Part shown: positions 63,961-64,000 of the stretch, piece after piece | Numbering within the stretch: the first letter of the stretch is position 1 | Layout: every line of letters starts with the position of its first letter | Source: Sepiola atlantica | Taxonomy: Eukaryota; Mollusca; Cephalopoda; Sepiida; Sepiolidae | Length of the DNA stretch: 64,000 nt | Assembly (NCBI GenBank): GCA_963556195.1 | Contig: OY744517.1 | Span: 88,102,714 to 88,166,713, forward strand | Direction of reading: 5' to 3' | Notes under the pieces: model-generated | Told to the model about the DNA's origin: nothing | What the model saw: only the letters and a program-made list of their open reading frames with translations | The model's database searches: none | Made by a program: the position numbers and the translations under genes

Positions 63961-64000
63961 ATTTGTGAAAGATATCCATAAAAAGGAAATATGTCAAATA

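Overview
This window looks like repeat-dense intergenic or intronic DNA from an animal, most likely a mollusc and probably a cephalopod such as an octopus. That assignment is inference. It rests on the AT-rich background, the very many (TA)n arrays, a tRNA-derived SINE whose layout recalls the octopus OR-type SINEs, several decayed non-LTR retrotransposons, a Ty3/gypsy-like element, hAT, piggyBac-like and Tc1/mariner-like DNA transposons, and no dense array of host genes. No bacterial or viral layout is seen. I found one plausible host coding exon (51744-52016, + strand, with a good acceptor site, a full open frame and a downstream AATAAA) and one weak small ORF (38400-38732).

Layout. 1-8700: a SINE fragment, a 549 bp hAT-like element with a perfect 8 bp target duplication (1685-2233), AT-rich tandem repeats, a duplicated LINE tail, and a GA-rich compound tract of over 1 kb (about 5217-6440). 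8722-9812: three tandem copies of an element whose first ~40 nt copy the 5' end of U2 snRNA. 9958-10061: a 104 bp piggyBac-like MITE. 11753-12026: a solo LTR. 12195-14060: a decayed LINE on the minus strand. 14880-21800: fold-back MITE-like elements and a SINE split by a nested insertion. 23580-28200: LINE fragments, long (TA)n arrays and two ribozyme-bearing elements. 29352-31843: a TA-flanked MITE and a ~680 bp palindrome. 32137-34298: a LINE with endonuclease and RT remnants cut by a U2-headed SINE. 36449-43830: a SINE, an LTR end, an eight-copy 63 bp minisatellite and another LINE remnant. 46500-50160: LINE tails around a gypsy integrase remnant and its 3' LTR. 51744-54540: the candidate exon, then more U2-headed repeats. 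55099-60450: (TA)n arrays, hammerhead-bearing elements, and a solo LTR. 60879-63516: a 2.6 kb non-autonomous hAT element with nested insertions. About 63640 to near the end: a Tc1/mariner transposase fragment.

Three observations stand out. (1) Two element families carry hammerhead ribozyme cores whose three helices can be drawn from the sequence; one also has tRNA-like A and B boxes. (2) A U2 snRNA-headed SINE family folds the U2 branch-point-recognition sequence into a 10 bp hairpin that shows a compensatory base change. (3) The body and tail of that SINE family also lie inside the LTRs of the gypsy element, so one module is shared between two transposon classes.

All assignments come from reading the sequence. 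No alignment, folding or database search was run. Boundaries of decayed repeats are approximate, and the labels family A, B, R2 to R7 and M1 are local names for this window only.
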